64,000 nt of DNA from JAZKJD01 sp040384585. Lineage in GTDB: Bacteria; Pseudomonadota; Gammaproteobacteria; Diplorickettsiales; Diplorickettsiaceae. Below, in pieces: positions 26,972 to 37,000 of the stretch (positions are counted from its first letter, which is position 1; each line of letters opens with the position of its first letter). Below the pieces are notes generated by a model. It saw only the letters and a list, made by a program, of their open reading frames with translations, ran no database searches and was not told the origin of the DNA. Where the stretch lies: positions 1 to 64,000 of the forward strand of contig JAZKJD010000012.1 in the NCBI GenBank assembly GCA_040384585.1, written 5' to 3'. The translations under genes were made by a program, and so were the position numbers.

Positions 26972-28456
26972 CTATTGATCTAGTTTTTTCCTAAGTAGAC
27001 AATTTAATTGTTGCGGATTTAATTTTCCACCAGATGCTTTCATAACCTGGCCAACAAAAAAACCGTAGAGCTTATCTTTACCTGCACGATATTCTGTTAA
27101 CTGTTGCGGGTTTTCCGCTAACACAGCATCGATGATCTGAACGATGGCGGTTTCATCCGACACTTGCTGTAGACCTTGTTCTTGGATAATGTCATCGACT
27201 GTTTTTTTTGTCTCCCAAAGCATTTCAAAGATATCTTTAGCAATGTTGTTGGAAATGGTGTTATCGGCAATACGCTGTAACAAGGTGGCGAGTCGTTCTG
27301 CGGATAACGGTGATTCATCAATGTGTAAATTAGTCTTATTCAAGGCGGCCGAAAGTTCTCCCATGATCCAATTAGCCGCTAATTTAGCGGGAATTTTTTG
27401 TGTAACAACACGTTCAAAGTAGTCGGCTAATTGGCGATCGCTAGTGAGTAAGCTGGCATCGTAGTGATTCAGGTCATAGTCTTCTTGAAAACGTTGATTT
27501 TTTTTGTGAGGTAATTCAGGTAACGTTTTTCGTAACGTTTCTATGTGTTCTGCCGTTAATACAACGGGACATAAATCAGGATCAGTAAAATAGCGATAAT
27601 CATTGGCATTTTCTTTGTTGCGCAGGGGCCGAGTTTCTTGTTTGTCAGAATCGTATAGACGTGTTTCTTGATTAATACTTCCGCCGTTTTCTAATCTGTG
27701 AATTTGACGCTGGATTTCATAGTGCAGGGCTTTTTCAACGAAGCGGAAGGAATTTAAGTTTTTAATTTCTACGCGCGTTCCTAGTTGTTTTTGGTCTTTT
27801 TTTCGTATAGAGATGTTGGCGTCGCAGCGAAAAGAACCTTCTTGTAGATTTCCATCACAAATTTCTAAATAACGAACCAGCGTGTGTAGTGTTTTTAGAT
27901 AGGCTACGGCTTCTTTCGGCGAAGCTAAATCAGGTTCGGAAACGATTTCCAACAAAGGAACTCCGGCACGATTGAGATCAATACAACTCATGTCGTCCAA
28001 TCCTTCATGTAGTGATTTGCCAGCATCTTCTTCTAAATGCGCACGGGTGACACGCACTGATTTGTATTCTCCGTTTTCTAGTACAATGTTTAATTGTCCA
28101 CGACCTACGATAGGGTTTGCATGTTGGCTAATTTGATAGCCCTTAGGAAGATCCGGATAAAAATAGTTTTTTCGTGCAAAAACAGAATAGCTAGGAATAT
28201 CCGCCTCAATACTTAATCCAAATTTGATGGCCATAGTAACGGCTTCGGCATTGAGTACTGGCAACATGCCAGGTAAAGCCAAATCAAGCAGGGAGGCTTG
28301 TGTATTCGGATCAGCACCATACGCTGTGGCGGAGCCTGAAAAAAGTTTAGATTGAGTCGATAATTGCACATGGACCTCCAGTCCTATGACAGGTTCCCAT
28401 CGTGTGAGTGCTGTATTTTTTTCTTCATTTGTTCTGTTTTTATTGTTAGCGGACAT
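26972..28456 (-). CDS. gatB: Aspartyl/glutamyl-tRNA(Asn/Gln) amidotransferase subunit B
   Basis: tRNA-binding subunit of GatCAB, which converts misacylated Glu-tRNA(Gln) or Asp-tRNA(Asn) to the cognate amide. 494 residues. The kinase-like cradle starts at WEPVIGLEVHVQLSTQSKLFSG, with DLALPGMLPVLN, and the RCDANISIR and EIKNLNSFRF motifs; the C-terminal helical/YqeY-like tail ends MKASGGKLNPQQLN. Its ATG overlaps the gatA stop by one base (TAATG). Presence of GatCAB implies indirect amidation for Gln, Asn or both. Confidence 0.97.
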   Translation of the reverse strand: MSANNKNRTNEEKNTALTRWEPVIGLEVHVQLSTQSKLFSGSATAYGADPNTQASLLDLALPGMLPVLNAEAVTMAIKFGLSIEADIPSYSVFARKNYFYPDLPKGYQISQHANPIVGRGQLNIVLENGEYKSVRVTRAHLEEDAGKSLHEGLDDMSCIDLNRAGVPLLEIVSEPDLASPKEAVAYLKTLHTLVRYLEICDGNLQEGSFRCDANISIRKKDQKQLGTRVEIKNLNSFRFVEKALHYEIQRQIHRLENGGSINQETRLYDSDKQETRPLRNKENANDYRYFTDPDLCPVVLTAEHIETLRKTLPELPHKKNQRFQEDYDLNHYDASLLTSDRQLADYFERVVTQKIPAKLAANWIMGELSAALNKTNLHIDESPLSAERLATLLQRIADNTISNNIAKDIFEMLWETKKTVDDIIQEQGLQQVSDETAIVQIIDAVLAENPQQLTEYRAGKDKLYGFFVGQVMKASGGKLNPQQLNCLLRKKLDQ

Positions 28457-29910
28457 TATTTAAAATTCTCCGGTAATTTTTTATGCCAATCGGTCACTTG
28501 TTGGTAACGGTGCGCAATATTCAATAATTTTGCTTCTGTAAAAGGGCGACCAATGAATTGCATGCCTAAAGGAAGTCCATCGATAAAGCCAGCTGGGATT
28601 GATAATGCCGGTAGGCCAACGAGATTAATTGCAGTGGTATAAATATCAGAAAGATACATACTAATGGGATTTTTGGTTTTTTCACCGAGTTTAAACGCCG
28701 TGCTGGGTGTGGTAGGTCCTAGTAAAACATCGACTTGCTGAAAGGCTTGTTCAAATTCTTGAACCAAGAGCGCTCGAACTTTTTGCGCTTTTACATAATA
28801 GGCATTGTAATATCCTGCCGATAAAACATAAGTGCCCATCAACAGACGTCGTTTGACTTCTTCACCAAAGCCTTCAGCACGTGTTCTCTCATATAAGTCG
28901 CGCAGATCAACGGGATTAGCACAGCGATAACCATAACGTATGCCATCATAACGTGCCAAATTGGAAGAACATTCTGCTGAAGCGATAATATAGTAAAGTG
29001 GGATAGCGAGATGGCAGTTGGGTAGGCTTATCGTACTAACGTTTGCACCTAAACTCTCATACTGTTTGATGGCGGCTTCTATGTGGGTTGCCATGTTGGG
29101 ATCGAGATCCGCCGAAAAGTATTCTTTAGGTAAGCCAATCTTAAGGCCTTGTAAAGAATCATTGAGCGTATGGGTATAATCCGGTATCGGTTCATTACTG
29201 CTGGTAGAATCTTTTTCATCAAAACCTGCCATCACATTCATTAATAGTGCTGCATCTTCTGCGGTTTGCGTCATTGGACCCGCTTGATCTAAGCTGGACG
29301 CAAAAGCAATGAGACCATAACGCGATACACGGCCATAAGTCGGTTTCAGCCCAGTGAGATTACAAAGTGCTGCGGGTTGACGAATAGAGCCCCCCGTATC
29401 GGTACCCGTGGCGGCGGGAGCTAATCGTGCCGCTACCGCTGCGCTCGATCCGCCTGAGGAGCCACCAGGGACGCGTGTTATATCCCAGGGGTTTCTGCTA
29501 GGACCATAGAAGCTAGTTTCATTGGATGAGCCCATAGCAAATTCATCCATATTGGTTTTTCCCAATAGAACAGTGCCCGCTTGATTTAAGGAATTGACTA
29601 TGTTTGCGTCATAAGGGGCAATAAAATTATCTAGCATTTTAGAGGCACAGCTAGTTTTGATGCCATTAGTACAAAAGATATCTTTATGTGCAATGGGGAT
29701 ACCGGTTAAAGGTCCCGCAGTGCCTTTTTTATGTTGTGCATCGGCAATAGCCGCTTGTTGTAGCGCTTGTTCTCCTGCAACAGTAATAAAGCTATTTAAT
29801 TCGGGATCAAATTTTTCAATACGTGCAAGGAAATGTGAAGTCAATTCCTGACTCGATATTTTTTTATTTTTTAGAGCAACCGATAACTCAGTGAGCGTAT
29901 AGTTGTGCAT
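28456..29910 (-). CDS. gatA: Aspartyl/glutamyl-tRNA(Asn/Gln) amidotransferase subunit A
   Basis: Amidase-signature subunit that releases ammonia from glutamine for GatB. 484 residues. The Ser-cisSer-Lys triad is visible: Lys in IPIAHKDIFCTNG, the Gly/Ser-rich PGGSSGGSSAAVAA and the nucleophile Ser in TDTGGSIRQPA. The C-terminal part ends with the conserved LPLGMQFIGRPF. Lies between gatC (17-bp gap) and gatB in one transcription unit. Confidence 0.97.
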   Translation of the reverse strand: MHNYTLTELSVALKNKKISSQELTSHFLARIEKFDPELNSFITVAGEQALQQAAIADAQHKKGTAGPLTGIPIAHKDIFCTNGIKTSCASKMLDNFIAPYDANIVNSLNQAGTVLLGKTNMDEFAMGSSNETSFYGPSRNPWDITRVPGGSSGGSSAAVAARLAPAATGTDTGGSIRQPAALCNLTGLKPTYGRVSRYGLIAFASSLDQAGPMTQTAEDAALLMNVMAGFDEKDSTSSNEPIPDYTHTLNDSLQGLKIGLPKEYFSADLDPNMATHIEAAIKQYESLGANVSTISLPNCHLAIPLYYIIASAECSSNLARYDGIRYGYRCANPVDLRDLYERTRAEGFGEEVKRRLLMGTYVLSAGYYNAYYVKAQKVRALLVQEFEQAFQQVDVLLGPTTPSTAFKLGEKTKNPISMYLSDIYTTAINLVGLPALSIPAGFIDGLPLGMQFIGRPFTEAKLLNIAHRYQQVTDWHKKLPENFK

Positions 29911-29927
29911 GATTAATAATCTCGTTG

Positions 29928-30215
29928 TTATTCTATGACAGGAGGTACGCAGTAAAGGCCCGATTGAACATAGTGAGTGAGTTGCTGCAAGCTGTCACGT
30001 TGATTGGTTTCAGTGACTTTATCAGCACGCAGCCGTTGAATAACCTCAAAGCAGTGTGCGACAGGCTGAATTGATTCCGTATCAACGGCTTCCATTTGCT
30101 TAGCCAGTTTAAGAATTCCTTGTAAATTTTTCAAGTAATGGTCTGCTTCTTTTTCTGTTATGCGTATACTAGCTAATCTTGCCACTTTGTTTACATCGTC
30201 GAGTGAGATTGTCAT
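29928..30215 (-). CDS. gatC: Aspartyl/glutamyl-tRNA(Asn/Gln) amidotransferase subunit C
   Basis: Small belt subunit that wraps GatA and GatB. 95 residues, the usual size, with the family start LDDVNKVARLASIRI and the C-terminal LREDxV-like section here reading LRADKVTETN. It is the first gene of gatCAB. The 325-bp gap upstream, shared with the divergent mreB, contains an element with inverted ends and a candidate mreB promoter. Confidence 0.95.
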   Translation of the reverse strand: MTISLDDVNKVARLASIRITEKEADHYLKNLQGILKLAKQMEAVDTESIQPVAHCFEVIQRLRADKVTETNQRDSLQQLTHYVQSGLYCVPPVIE

Positions 30216-30252
30216 ATAATAAAAACTCCACTAGATTATTTTATAAGAGATG

Positions 30253-30398
30253 CTAGGTTCTGTTTCTAACGTGATGATTGTCGTCATCCGCAAGGCGAAA
30301 ACAGCGAAAAAACGGAGTTTACACAAAGTAAATGAGTATTTTCGAGCTGTTTTTAACGTAGCAGGTGCCGATAAGGGTATGTTAGAGACAGGAACTAG
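30253..30398. repeat. Element with imperfect terminal inverted repeats (MITE-like)
   Basis: 146 bp with 18-bp ends that match at 15 of 18 positions when one is inverted (30253-30270, CTAGGTTCTGTTTCTAAC; 30381-30398). No coding capacity that looks real. Only one copy is seen in this window, so its repetitive nature is inferred from the structure. It fills most of the gatC-mreB gap. Confidence 0.5.
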
Positions 30399-30475
30399 AA
30401 AAAAGAGCACATTATACCTGTTACAAGGATAGCAGCAAGTCAACAGGCTATTTACTTGCATAAAATCTTGCATAT

Positions 30476-30505
30476 TTGCTAAAGTGCCAAGGCACGCACT
30501 ATATT
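30476..30505 (+). promoter_or_regulatory. Candidate sigma-70 promoter for mreB
   Basis: TTGCTA (30476-30481) and TATATT (30500-30505) are separated by 18 bp, placing a start site about 29 bases before the mreB ATG. Judged by eye only. Confidence 0.4.
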
Positions 30506-30540
30506 GTGTAGTTAAACGCTCTAGATAGGTAGCCAACTTT

Positions 30541-31581
30541 ATGCTAAGCAAATTCCGCGGATTATTTTCTAAAGACATTTCCATTGATCTAGGTACAGCA
30601 AATTCGCTCATTTATGTTCGCGGCGAAGGGATAGTTCTCAATGAACCTTCTGTCGTTGCGATTCGAACAGAGGAGGGTAATCAACGCTCTGTGTTAGCAG
30701 TCGGGTGGGAGGCTAAGCGAATGTTGGGTCGTACCCCTGGCAATATAAATGCCATTCGTCCTTTAAAAGATGGAGTCATCGCTGATTTTTATGTGACGGA
30801 AAAAATGCTTCAGCATTTTATTCATAAAGTACACCAGAATCGGTTTTTACGTCCTGCTCCGCGCATATTAGTTTGTGTGCCTTGTGGTTCAACCCAGGTA
30901 GAGCGTCGAGCGATTCGAGAATCAGCCTTAGGTGCCGGTGCACGAGAAGTGTATTTAATTGAGGAGCCTATGGCGGCTGCAATTGGCGCTGGAATGCCGG
31001 TTGATGAAGCCCGTGGTTCACTCGTGGTTGATATTGGTGGTGGCACAACGGAAGTGGCTGTGATTTCTTTGGGCGGTGTCGTTTATTCACAATCGGTACG
31101 AGTGGGTGGCGATCGATTCGACGAAGCGATCGTAAATTACGTACGGCGTAGTTACGGGAGTTTAATCGGGGAACCGACTGCTGAAAGAATCAAATATGAA
31201 ATTGGTACGGCTTTTGCACTTCCTGAAGTACGCGAAATGGAAATACGCGGAAGAAATATTTCTGAAGGTGTGCCTAGAGCTTTTGTACTCAATAGTAATG
31301 AGATTTTAGAAGCATTGCAGGAACCGCTTGCCAATATTGTCGGTGCTATCCGCATTGCCTTAGAACAGACACCGCCTGAGTTGGCTGCTGATATTTCAGA
31401 GCGAGGAATGGTGTTGACTGGCGGAGGTGCTTTATTAAGAAATCTCGATCGTTTGATTCTGGAAGAAACGGGCATGCCAGTTGTGGTCGCAGAAGATCCT
31501 TTGACTTGTGTTGCACGGGGTGGGGGTCGTGCTTTGGAAATTATCGATGAAATGGGAGGAGGTTTTCTGGTAAAAGATTAA
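30541..31581 (+). CDS. mreB: Rod shape-determining protein MreB
   Basis: Actin-like ATPase that organises lateral wall synthesis. 346 residues. Phosphate-binding motifs: DISIDLGTANSLIYV (about residues 13-27), VVDIGGGTTEVAVISLGG and the adenosine motif LTGGGALLRNLDRL. RBS AGGTAG is present upstream. Heads mreBCD, with mreC 10 bases after the stop if the unusual start proposed for it is right. Divergent from gatCAB. Confidence 0.97.
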   Translation: MLSKFRGLFSKDISIDLGTANSLIYVRGEGIVLNEPSVVAIRTEEGNQRSVLAVGWEAKRMLGRTPGNINAIRPLKDGVIADFYVTEKMLQHFIHKVHQNRFLRPAPRILVCVPCGSTQVERRAIRESALGAGAREVYLIEEPMAAAIGAGMPVDEARGSLVVDIGGGTTEVAVISLGGVVYSQSVRVGGDRFDEAIVNYVRRSYGSLIGEPTAERIKYEIGTAFALPEVREMEIRGRNISEGVPRAFVLNSNEILEALQEPLANIVGAIRIALEQTPPELAADISERGMVLTGGGALLRNLDRLILEETGMPVVVAEDPLTCVARGGGRALEIIDEMGGGFLVKD

Positions 31582-31591
31582 GGAGCTTATT

Positions 31592-32443
31592 ATTAAGCTG
31601 TTATTTAATCGTGGAAAAACCTCTTTATGGTTACGTTTGGGATTTTTTATTATTTTATCGGTGTTATTGATAATATTAGATTATCACCATTATCTCTCTT
31701 CACTTCGTTATGTATTAAATAATGCAGTAGCGCCTTTACAATACGTAGTGGATACGCCACTGCGTTTGATTAACAATGTAAGTCAAACTCTGATAACACG
31801 AAAAAAATTACTAGCAGATAATATAAGATTACGTTTGCAGCAAGGATTGCTACAAGCTAAGTTACAACGGTTTGATGCCTTACAAGGTGAAAATAGGCAA
31901 TTGAACCAGTTATTAGCGGCTTCTGAACATCTAAAAAAACAGCGATTAGAATTAGCGCGTTTACTGCTAGTGAATGCGGATCCATTACTTAATGAAGTCA
32001 TACTCGATAAGGGTCAATCCAATGGTGTTTATACAGGGCAACCGGTTATTGATGCCGATGGCGTCATGGGTCAAGTGATTAGTGTGGATTTATTAACCAG
32101 CCGCGTACTTTTGTTGACTGATTTCCGTAGTGCTATTCCTGTGCAAGATGTTCGTAGTGACACGCGAGGCATATTAGTTGGGCGAGGGCGGCTGGCTAAG
32201 TTACTGTTAAAGGATATTCCTAGTACCGTAGATATTAAGGTTAATGACCTTTTAGTCACTTCTGGTTTAGGAGGGCATTATCCTCCAGGTTATCCAGTCG
32301 GTATTGTTAGTGTAGTTAATACGAATGTAGCGACGCAATTTGTTAGTATTCAAGTCGATCCTAGCGCACAATTAAGCCGAAACCGACCTGTTTTATTGAT
32401 TTGGCCTGATAAAGTAGCCACTGCAGCTTTAAAAACAGGTTAG
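31592..32443 (+). CDS. mreC: Cell shape-determining protein MreC
   Basis: Periplasmic scaffold linking MreB to the wall-synthesis complex. No ATG or GTG exists at the expected place. The frame upstream of TTG 31637 continues as KLLFNRGKTSLWLRLG, matching the usual MreC N-terminus (basic, then RG and a membrane helix). AGGAG at 31581-31585 sits 6 bases before ATT at 31592, which I therefore propose as the start (283 residues); CTG 31598 and TTG 31637 are alternatives. After the membrane helix comes a coiled coil (NIRLRLQQGLLQAKLQRFDALQ) and the beta-domain (LLTDFRSAIPVQDVRS, LLVTSGLGGHYPPGYPVG). Confidence 0.92.
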   Translation: MKLLFNRGKTSLWLRLGFFIILSVLLIILDYHHYLSSLRYVLNNAVAPLQYVVDTPLRLINNVSQTLITRKKLLADNIRLRLQQGLLQAKLQRFDALQGENRQLNQLLAASEHLKKQRLELARLLLVNADPLLNEVILDKGQSNGVYTGQPVIDADGVMGQVISVDLLTSRVLLLTDFRSAIPVQDVRSDTRGILVGRGRLAKLLLKDIPSTVDIKVNDLLVTSGLGGHYPPGYPVGIVSVVNTNVATQFVSIQVDPSAQLSRNRPVLLIWPDKVATAALKTG

Positions 32444-32447
32444 TTAA

Positions 32448-32936
32448 GTGAAACCGCTGTATTTTTCTACACACTTGCTTATTTTCTTAAGTTTTCTTTC
32501 TGCTTTCGTATTAAATATTATTCCCTTAACGCCGCTGATAGCGTTGTTCTATCCTTTGTGGCTGCCTTTGATTTTGATTTATTGGGTTATTATTTTGCCT
32601 GAACATATTCATTTAACTTTAGCGTGGATTTTAGGTTTATTGATCGATGTGTTACATGGAAGCTATTTAGGTGAACATAGCCTTGCATTATGTATTCTTA
32701 CTTTTTTAAGTTACCGTTTTCATTTGCAATTTCGTATGTTTCCTTTAATCCAACAGATTCTTTTTGTGCTTATGTTGCTTGTTATTTATCAGGGACTGCT
32801 TGTTAGTATGCAAAGTTGGCTAGGGTTAGCAATCAATTTTCATTGGATGTGGTTCCCTTTATTAGTGAGTGCTTTACTATGGCCTTTTCTGAAAAATCTA
32901 TTAAAGATTGATGCGCAAGATACTAGAGGGTGCTGA
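32448..32936 (+). CDS. mreD: Rod shape-determining protein MreD
   Basis: Polytopic inner-membrane partner of MreC, 162 residues with about five hydrophobic helices (for example PLIALFYPLWLPLILIYWVI and IQQILFVLMLLVIYQGLLV). The family motif with Gly and Asp in WILGLLIDVLHGSYLGEHSL is present. The start is GTG 32448, four bases after the mreC stop. Last gene of the mreBCD operon. Confidence 0.94.
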   Translation: MKPLYFSTHLLIFLSFLSAFVLNIIPLTPLIALFYPLWLPLILIYWVIILPEHIHLTLAWILGLLIDVLHGSYLGEHSLALCILTFLSYRFHLQFRMFPLIQQILFVLMLLVIYQGLLVSMQSWLGLAINFHWMWFPLLVSALLWPFLKNLLKIDAQDTRGC

Positions 32937-33347
32937 CAATTGTGCTAGGATGAGCGAAAAGGAGTAGGACGAATCAATACTTGTATAAGCTGTGTGAAAA
33001 CCTTTGAAAACTTGTGAATAACGCAATCTTTTGCTAATATAATTATACGTGTTTGTATAAAGTAGTGTAAGCAATAATTACATATACAAGATATAGTATC
33101 TTATTTATAATAAAACACTACATTTAGTAAAATTAATTTTTAGAATTATGCACTAACGGGTACTTTAGGGACGGAACCTAAACCTTTCCTAAATAAAAAT
33201 TATTAGCACAGCTAAAAAAATCTCTCTCAGCACCCGATCTAAGTCGCTAGAATATATAATTTCGAATTACGAAACCAAGCATTCAATAACGATAAAACAA
33301 CTGACTCAGTTTCTGAAAGAAGTGTACATGGTTTCCAAGGGGGTATT
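32937..33347. other. 411-bp AT-rich intergenic region
   Basis: No gene seen. It holds a single DnaA-box match (TTATTCACA on the minus strand, 33013-33021), a short stem (TTTAGG / CCTAAA around 33163-33180) and a TATAAT hexamer at 33255-33260 without a good -35, which could serve the small gene at 33348. Confidence 0.6.
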
Positions 33348-33599
33348 ATGTTCAAAGCAAGCAATAAGCACAGCTTATTTAATGAATCAGGGAGTGTTGC
33401 ATTTAAGGAGCGGATTGCCCCTAAAATAGCAGCTCATATTCAAAGTCCTATTAAGGTGCGTGTTACAGGAGAGAATACCTGTTTAAATGCGTGGCTGATC
33501 GAAAATTTGAGTACTATTTTACCACTGCATATCCGATTGGTGAGTGCAGGTTCGCAGAGGCCTGGTAAAATCTACCGAAAAAGGGCGAAATATGAGTAA
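33348..33599 (+). CDS. Small unknown protein (83 aa)
   Basis: Not recognised. A purine-rich GGGGGT lies just before ATG 33348. The product is basic and soluble, with no membrane segment (MFKASNKHSLFNESGSVAFK start, PGKIYRKRAKYE end). Its stop overlaps the start of the following small gene by 8 bp (ATGAGTAA), which supports both being translated. No known domain seen. Confidence 0.5.
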   Translation: MFKASNKHSLFNESGSVAFKERIAPKIAAHIQSPIKVRVTGENTCLNAWLIENLSTILPLHIRLVSAGSQRPGKIYRKRAKYE

Positions 33600-33798
33600 A
33601 GTGACAATTACGCTATCTGATGGTAAAAGCTTTGAACATGACTTTTGTTGTAACAATCCTTATGCGGAAATGTTTCAAATTATTCGTGAGATTATAGGGA
33701 TAGATTCACGCGTTAAATGGTTCAAAGAGTTAAAAGACGAATTTTATAATATACAATGTTTTGGTGATACGAAAGTCGATATCTCTAAAGATAGCTAG
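33592..33798 (+). CDS. Small unknown protein (68 aa)
   Basis: Not recognised. The start ATG 33592 is chosen because it overlaps the preceding stop; an in-frame codon at 33544 would push the protein into the upstream gene. The sequence is acidic and mixed alpha/beta in character (SKVTITLSDGKSFEHDF; MFQIIREIIGIDSRVKWFKEL). Followed after 46 bases by a palindromic hairpin. Confidence 0.5.
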   Translation: MSKVTITLSDGKSFEHDFCCNNPYAEMFQIIREIIGIDSRVKWFKELKDEFYNIQCFGDTKVDISKDS

Positions 33799-33844
33799 CA
33801 GAGCAATTACCTCTTCGCATTATTTTTATTTTTTTCTATTTGTC

Positions 33845-33866
33845 ATCCCGTGCGAAAGTACGGGAT
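33845..33866. repeat. Short palindrome ATCCCGT...ACGGGAT
   Basis: A 7-bp stem (33845-33851 with 33860-33866) in the context GTCATCCCGT...ACGGGATCC, a form of small palindrome common as a dispersed repeat in host-associated proteobacteria. It lies between the small unknown gene and the giant gene and might end transcription of the former. Confidence 0.5.
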
Positions 33867-34034
33867 CCAAAAAATGGCAGGCCTTTTTCTAAATCTTCCG
33901 TAATTCAACGGCATTTTCTCTATGTGTTTACTTGTCATTAATAGGTAATAAAAGGTAATATTTTTAAATTAAAAAAATAATGCTGAAGGAGTGTCTGACT
34001 ATTTAATAAAAGTAATGGTAAAGGAGTATCTGCC

Positions 34035-37000
34035 ATGCCTAATAACGAATATGAATTTAAAAATATCCCTAGAGCCAGTCTAACCGTTGAGCAGCAACCG
34101 ATACCGACTGCTGATAATAGAGTTGTCGAATGGTCACATTTATATAATGAAGAACAAATAACAACAAATCCTAATTTACTGTTTTTATTTGCGGACACTA
34201 GGGAAATCAAATACAGAGAGGGCGTTGATTCTCCCCTAGCTTACTTTAAACTCAGACCTGGCAGTCAAGTTGCGATGGGAAGACGCTTTGATAGAGTCAG
34301 AGCGGATGGCAGTGGTGGCAATATGATAGCAATGGCTATAGAGAATTGTGCCGATATTTCTACCGAAAAATTTAGAGATTTTATAAAGAGGCAATTCCGG
34401 CCACTTAAAAACTGGGTGAGGAGTGGTGGTTGCGTGGTAATACCTTCTAAAAGTAGGGGTACGGCAAAAATTACCAGGAATCATGATACGTTACGGATAC
34501 TACAAGCGAGTGGAAAATTAAGAATAATACAGCATGAAATAAGGGAACTAATCATATTAGGTAAAGAGGACTGTACCTACGTAGAATCTGCCGAACGGAA
34601 ACGATTGCTGTACGGCATGCAAGAAAAACAACGCCAGGGTTACCAACGATGGGGAATAGAACAACCGCGTTCATCAGATGATTCACCCCTTATTCAGGAT
34701 ATAAACCGATTTGGTCTTCGTGAAGGAAATAGAGTCGTAAGGTGGAACCTGCCGATAAGTTTTGTTAAAGATGCTTTGCTGAGTGATCCCAATGTATTAT
34801 TTTTGTTTGCGGATACGCCGCAGAACTTATATTCCGGAAAGGTTGGCGGAGTGTTAGCTGACCATATAGGAGATTATCAGGGGGACAATCTCATTAGCAT
34901 ACCGCTTATTTTTAACGATGATGATATTCCTAGCTTGGATGAGTTTCAATATTTAATAAAAAAAATATTTAAGCCCATTATTGAGTATGTAAGACAGGGT
35001 GGTTATTTGAAAATACTACCCTTTGTTCATCATTCTCTAAGCTTCCATCACAGTCACAGTCCTGCTGGCCCGGTGTTCTTTTTTGAATTAAATTTATCTG
35101 GGGATAAAGGTTTATTTGAACGGATCAGCAAAGCGACACAGGAAGCTAAGCGCCAGGGTGTTACTCAGAAAAAATACGTGGGTTCATTAAAGAAGTTTGT
35201 ACTACCTAGATTTATGCGAGGTATTGCCCATGAATTAACAACAGCAGGTCACGAAAGTGTAATAGATACGCCTGATCTTCCTGCATTGATAGAGGGATTG
35301 AATAATAATATCTTGAAAGATGCTATGTTTTTTACGTTGTTAGAAGAAAATATCAGAAGTTTTTTAAATCCTTATCGTGTTTTTGAATCTCATGTCAAAG
35401 CAGGAGAAATGGTTTTAGCAAGAGAAGAATTTGATCGTTTACTCGCATTACGCTTAGAAAGATTCCCTGAGCTTCGTATTCTTAATCACGTGGATTATAA
35501 CGATAAAACCTTATTGAACTATGCTGTTCATTATAAGCAACTGGTCTTTGTGCAGCGATTGGGTGAAGAGGGAGCGGATTTTAATCAGGCCAATGATATG
35601 GGAGTGACCGTATTGCATCAGATGGCTGTTACTTATAAAGCCTTACAAGGAGAACTAGCGCCCCATGAACCAAAGATCATTGAAACGCAGATAGCGGAGG
35701 CTGTGGTTGCTAAGATAGGTAGTGTGCTGACAAAAGATCGACGAGGGAATACACCCCTACATCTGTCTGCAGGTAGTAATAATGTTGCTGCACTTCGATG
35801 GTTTCTTAAGCAATCTCGTTTATTTTCGGACACCTATCCTCTACAGATAGAAAACGACGCGGGATATACAGTAATAGGCATTGCTATTATCACTAAGCAC
35901 CTAGAAACATTGAAAACTATTCTCTTGTTTGCTGAACCTGAGGGGACGATGTCGATTGGCCATTCAGATAACATCCAAAGGTTGTTTGAGCATCATATTT
36001 TAAACCCTATAGGGTTATTGGCTAAGGTTATGGATGCGATACAAATAGACATGGCCTGGATATTTACAGAGGTGGGTCGTTTCGATAGGGGGGAAATAGC
36101 AAGCATTTCTGCTAGGGAGTGTAAACGAAGATTTTCCCTTCACGAGGAGCTTATTGATAAATTTTTACTAATATTTCGAGAATCCTTTTTTCTAGATAAT
36201 CTATTTCCGAAGCGCTTGATTACTGATAATCGATTGCAATTTACATTGTTAAATCTTGCTTTGTTTTACTATCAAAAATATAGGAGACTAGATCCAAGAA
36301 GCGAGGTAACGGCTAACTATAAAAAAATGTTAGAAAGCCTAGAAAAAGAATTCTTAGAGAGATTAAAAAAAACACAAACTATCGTGAATAACTTGAAGGA
36401 GGTAGTGGCATTGGTGGTTGCGGTTGATAAAGTATCGTTGTCATCGCTAAACATTGAAGCTATTGAAATCGAAAATTTCAATTTTGCTGAAACTTTTTCT
36501 TACGATGAGAACGTTATTTTTGAGGAGTACAATTTCGAAAGGATGGCGATGGAGGGTAATCCAGGTCTAGTTGATTGGGACGATCTGGAAGTCGATCAAA
36601 TTTTCGGGAGTGATATTTTTGAACTACAGCAGGCTATTAAAGATAGGGAGTTTGAAAGAGCAGAGAAGCTATTAGAAAAAGGCAACATTAACGCCGGGAA
36701 CATCAATAGGGCAGATAGGGATGGTAGAACCGTGCTACACCATCTTATGGAAGCTTTTAAAGAGGATGATCCTAGTGTGCCGGCGGAATTCTCGCTGAAT
36801 TTTGTTGAGCTAGCATTGCTAGAGAGAATATTACTATTGTCCCCCGATATCAATCAAGAAGACAATAACGGCAACACCCCGCTAAGTTTAGCAAGAGATG
36901 TGATGACGGCTACAGGGGATACCCTATTGCTAGATCAGCTAAATGCTTATGTTGTGCGTAGAGAAGAAGAGGGTGGTTCCTCCTCCGCTAAGCAGCAGTG

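Noticed and set aside
30231..30611. 126-codon minus-strand open frame over the mreB start
   Set aside because: Overlaps the mreB start and the inverted-end element; composition is not protein-like.
33013..33021. DnaA-box match (TTATTCACA) raising the question of a replication origin
   Set aside because: Only a single box, with no cluster, no dnaA/dnaN/gidA neighbours and no AT-rich 13-mer array.
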